Source: Aphelocoma coerulescens (taxonomy: Eukaryota; Chordata; Aves; Passeriformes; Corvidae). From it: a DNA stretch of 64,000 nt. Below the pieces are notes generated by a model that was given only the letters and a program-made list of their open reading frames with translations, was not told the origin of the DNA and did not search any database. How positions within the stretch are numbered: the stretch's first letter is position 1; each line of letters starts with the position of its first letter. Positions 62,432-64,000 of this stretch are shown here, one piece after another. The position numbers were made by a program, and so were the translations under genes. The stretch is from positions 50,596,345 to 50,660,344 of the forward strand of contig NC_091015.1 in the NCBI RefSeq assembly GCF_041296385.1, written 5' to 3'.

Positions 62432-62806
62432 GTGATTGTAGGCTTGTTTCGGCTGTTACAGGAGATGCTTCACTGTCAAAGCTGTGGTAGATCTGTGAAT
62501 AAACAAGTTGTTGAAAGAATAGCTGCTTTCTTTTCCACTCTTTTTCAGTTAGTAATTGCAACAGAGTTATGTACTTTTCTTGTACTTTATCTGAAGGGTG
62601 ATCCCACTGTAGATTGTTACAAAGGTGCCCAAGGCTTTTCCCAACCCCTGCTGGAATGTCGTATTCATCCTGGCTGTGAATACTGGATCAGCTATACTCA
62701 ATTGAGCTACATGGCCACAGGGCACGGACAGGCTCTTGCTTACTTTGTTGGAAGTGTACTTTTTAGTTTGTGTTGGCAGGTGTTGTTGTGCAGCTTACCT
62801 TTCTAA
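62432..62806 (+). other. Unassigned 124-codon open frame in CMTM8 intron 1
   Basis: An ATG-initiated open frame, one of the longest outside repeats or CpG islands in the window. The conceptual product has a hydrophobic stretch (FFSTLFQLVIATELCTFLVL) and a Cys-containing middle. I do not recognise it. It may be chance, an unrecognised repeat fragment, or a decayed retrocopy. No Kozak context, promoter or poly(A) tail was identified. Confidence 0.15.
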
Positions 62807-63199
62807 GCAGTGGTGATGCTTTTTAGGGGGGGATTTTGTTTCCTCTCAGCCGTTCCTAGCTCCTGGAGTAATTATAAAATGTGAAGATGAGCAGTTCCTG
62901 GCCAACTCGAAGGCGCTGACAGAAGTCTCTAATGTAGATCAACTTTTACTGGTTTGTGATGGTGTATTTGGGAGAACAGAGTACAGTGCTGATATGAAGC
63001 TGAAAGCAGTAGGGCAGGTCCTACAGAAGCAGAGTATTGATAGATAGTGCCTTTAAGGAAATACTTCTAGTTCTTAACTCCCCTTATTTTAAAGCAGCTA
63101 GAGTAGCTGTTCTTCTCTGAAATTGAAGAAAAATATATCAGTTAAGACCTTGATATTGAATTAGCTGAAAGAACCCCAGTTACTGAAATCAAATAGTGA

Positions 63200-63201
<2 letters not shown>

Positions 63202-63253
<52 letters not shown>
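63202..63253. repeat. (TA)n dinucleotide microsatellite
   Basis: An uninterrupted TA repeat of about 26 units in CMTM8 intron 1. Long perfect TA arrays are prone to length change and to unwinding or cruciform formation. Confidence 0.95.
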
Positions 63254-63256
<3 letters not shown>

Positions 63257-64000
63257 GCATTGGGTTTTGGTCAAACGTTTTCCACCAGTTTAGTATGTTC
63301 TTTTTTTTTCTCTGAGAGAAAATGTGCTTTAACAGAGCATGACTAGAGATCCCAAGATCTCTCTTTCAAAATTTGCTGTGCATATTCAGCGGTATCGGAG
63401 TTGTGTACCCTAAACCAGCCTGTTCCAATTGCTGTGCCTTGTGTGCACAAACTGACCCTTCAGGATATTTCTGACCCTCAGAACTGATCCCCCAGCTCAT
63501 AGCACAGTCCTTCTGCTAAAGATTTAGAAACCTGTAAATAAGACCAGCATGTAATTCAGTATCAGGAGCTTGCAGAATGGTAGATCTTTTCCAGTCTAAG
63601 CACTGAGTTCTGAAGCACAGCTGCTGTGGTAGGAGCATCCCTTTGCTTCTGGTGTCCCTTCTCTGGGACACCTGTGACATGGACAGGGAAGAGGCCTGTT
63701 TTTAGTAATATCTGCTATCGGTACAGCTACTCATTTGCCAGATCCCATGTCCATGTTAAAGCTGAGCTAGGGGTGTTAAACAATGGTGCTAAATGCTCTG
63801 AGAGTTTGCACTGTGGGGCTGCATAAATATTTGATTTTTGCTGCTGTCAGTCAGCGATGTGCAAGAGGGGTTCAGTCTGTGTCTCCTGTCTCTGAAACTG
63901 GAGCTCTCTTCTCTGTGTAGACAAAGGGCAAATCTGTGTTATTCTTTGACCAAAGAGAATGGAAAAGCAGAAAGTTACCACATAAATTAAATATTCCAAC

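Larger units (their letters stand above)
61357..64000 (+). other. CMTM8: CMTM8 intron 1, 5' part
   Basis: Sequence downstream of the exon 1 donor to the window edge. No segment encodes the next CMTM8 residues (the first transmembrane stretch of the MARVEL domain), so exon 2 is not here. It contains the end of the CpG island, two coding-like open stretches (62432-62806 and about 62840-63047) and a long TA repeat. Confidence 0.8.

Noticed and set aside
1..64000. CRISPR arrays, bacterial operons, tRNA or rRNA genes
   Set aside because: No regularly spaced repeats, no bacterial gene layout and no recognisable tRNA or rRNA sequence; the DNA is avian nuclear.

Overview
This window is vertebrate genomic DNA and almost certainly from a bird. 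The evidence is the exon/intron structure, the CpG-island promoters, several CR1 retrotransposon 3' ends, and solo LTRs of endogenous-retrovirus types I associate with passerine and other neoavian genomes. The host assignment comes from pattern recognition, not a database search.

Two protein genes are present, both on the + strand. GPD1L (glycerol-3-phosphate dehydrogenase 1-like) is complete, with eight coding exons between 17993 and 42773. These encode 353 residues, and every splice junction restores the reading frame of the NAD-dependent glycerol-3-phosphate dehydrogenase family. Its CpG-island promoter lies at about 17755-18350. Its 3' UTR runs to a polyadenylation signal at 45602-45607. 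CMTM8 (CKLF-like MARVEL transmembrane domain 8) begins near the right edge. Only coding exon 1 (61189-61356, 56 residues) is inside the window, and the remaining exons must lie beyond base 64000. The order GPD1L then CMTM8, on the same strand, is the conserved vertebrate arrangement (human 3p22).

Layout: 1-16.4 kb is AT-rich intergenic DNA with no exon I can support. At 16.4-17.75 kb two CR1 elements lie in opposite orientations, the second ending about 245 bp before the GPD1L start codon. GPD1L occupies 17.75-45.6 kb. Its 10.1-kb intron 5 has collected four solo LTRs, two with perfect 6-bp target-site duplications, and at least three are antisense to the gene. At 45.6-60.9 kb is intergenic DNA with one CR1 fragment and a duplicated segment of about 64 bp. 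From 60.9 to 61.5 kb is the CMTM8 CpG island and exon 1, and the rest is CMTM8 intron 1, including a long TA microsatellite.

GPD1L is a cytosolic enzyme linking glycolytic dihydroxyacetone phosphate to glycerol 3-phosphate with NAD(H). CMTM8 is a membrane protein. They are neighbours but I see no shared pathway. No CRISPR array, operon, tRNA or rRNA gene was seen, as expected for this genome type, and I found no convincing new biological system. The most notable features are the LTR cluster in intron 5, a ZNF143/THAP11-type site in the GPD1L promoter, and the duplicated segment upstream of CMTM8.
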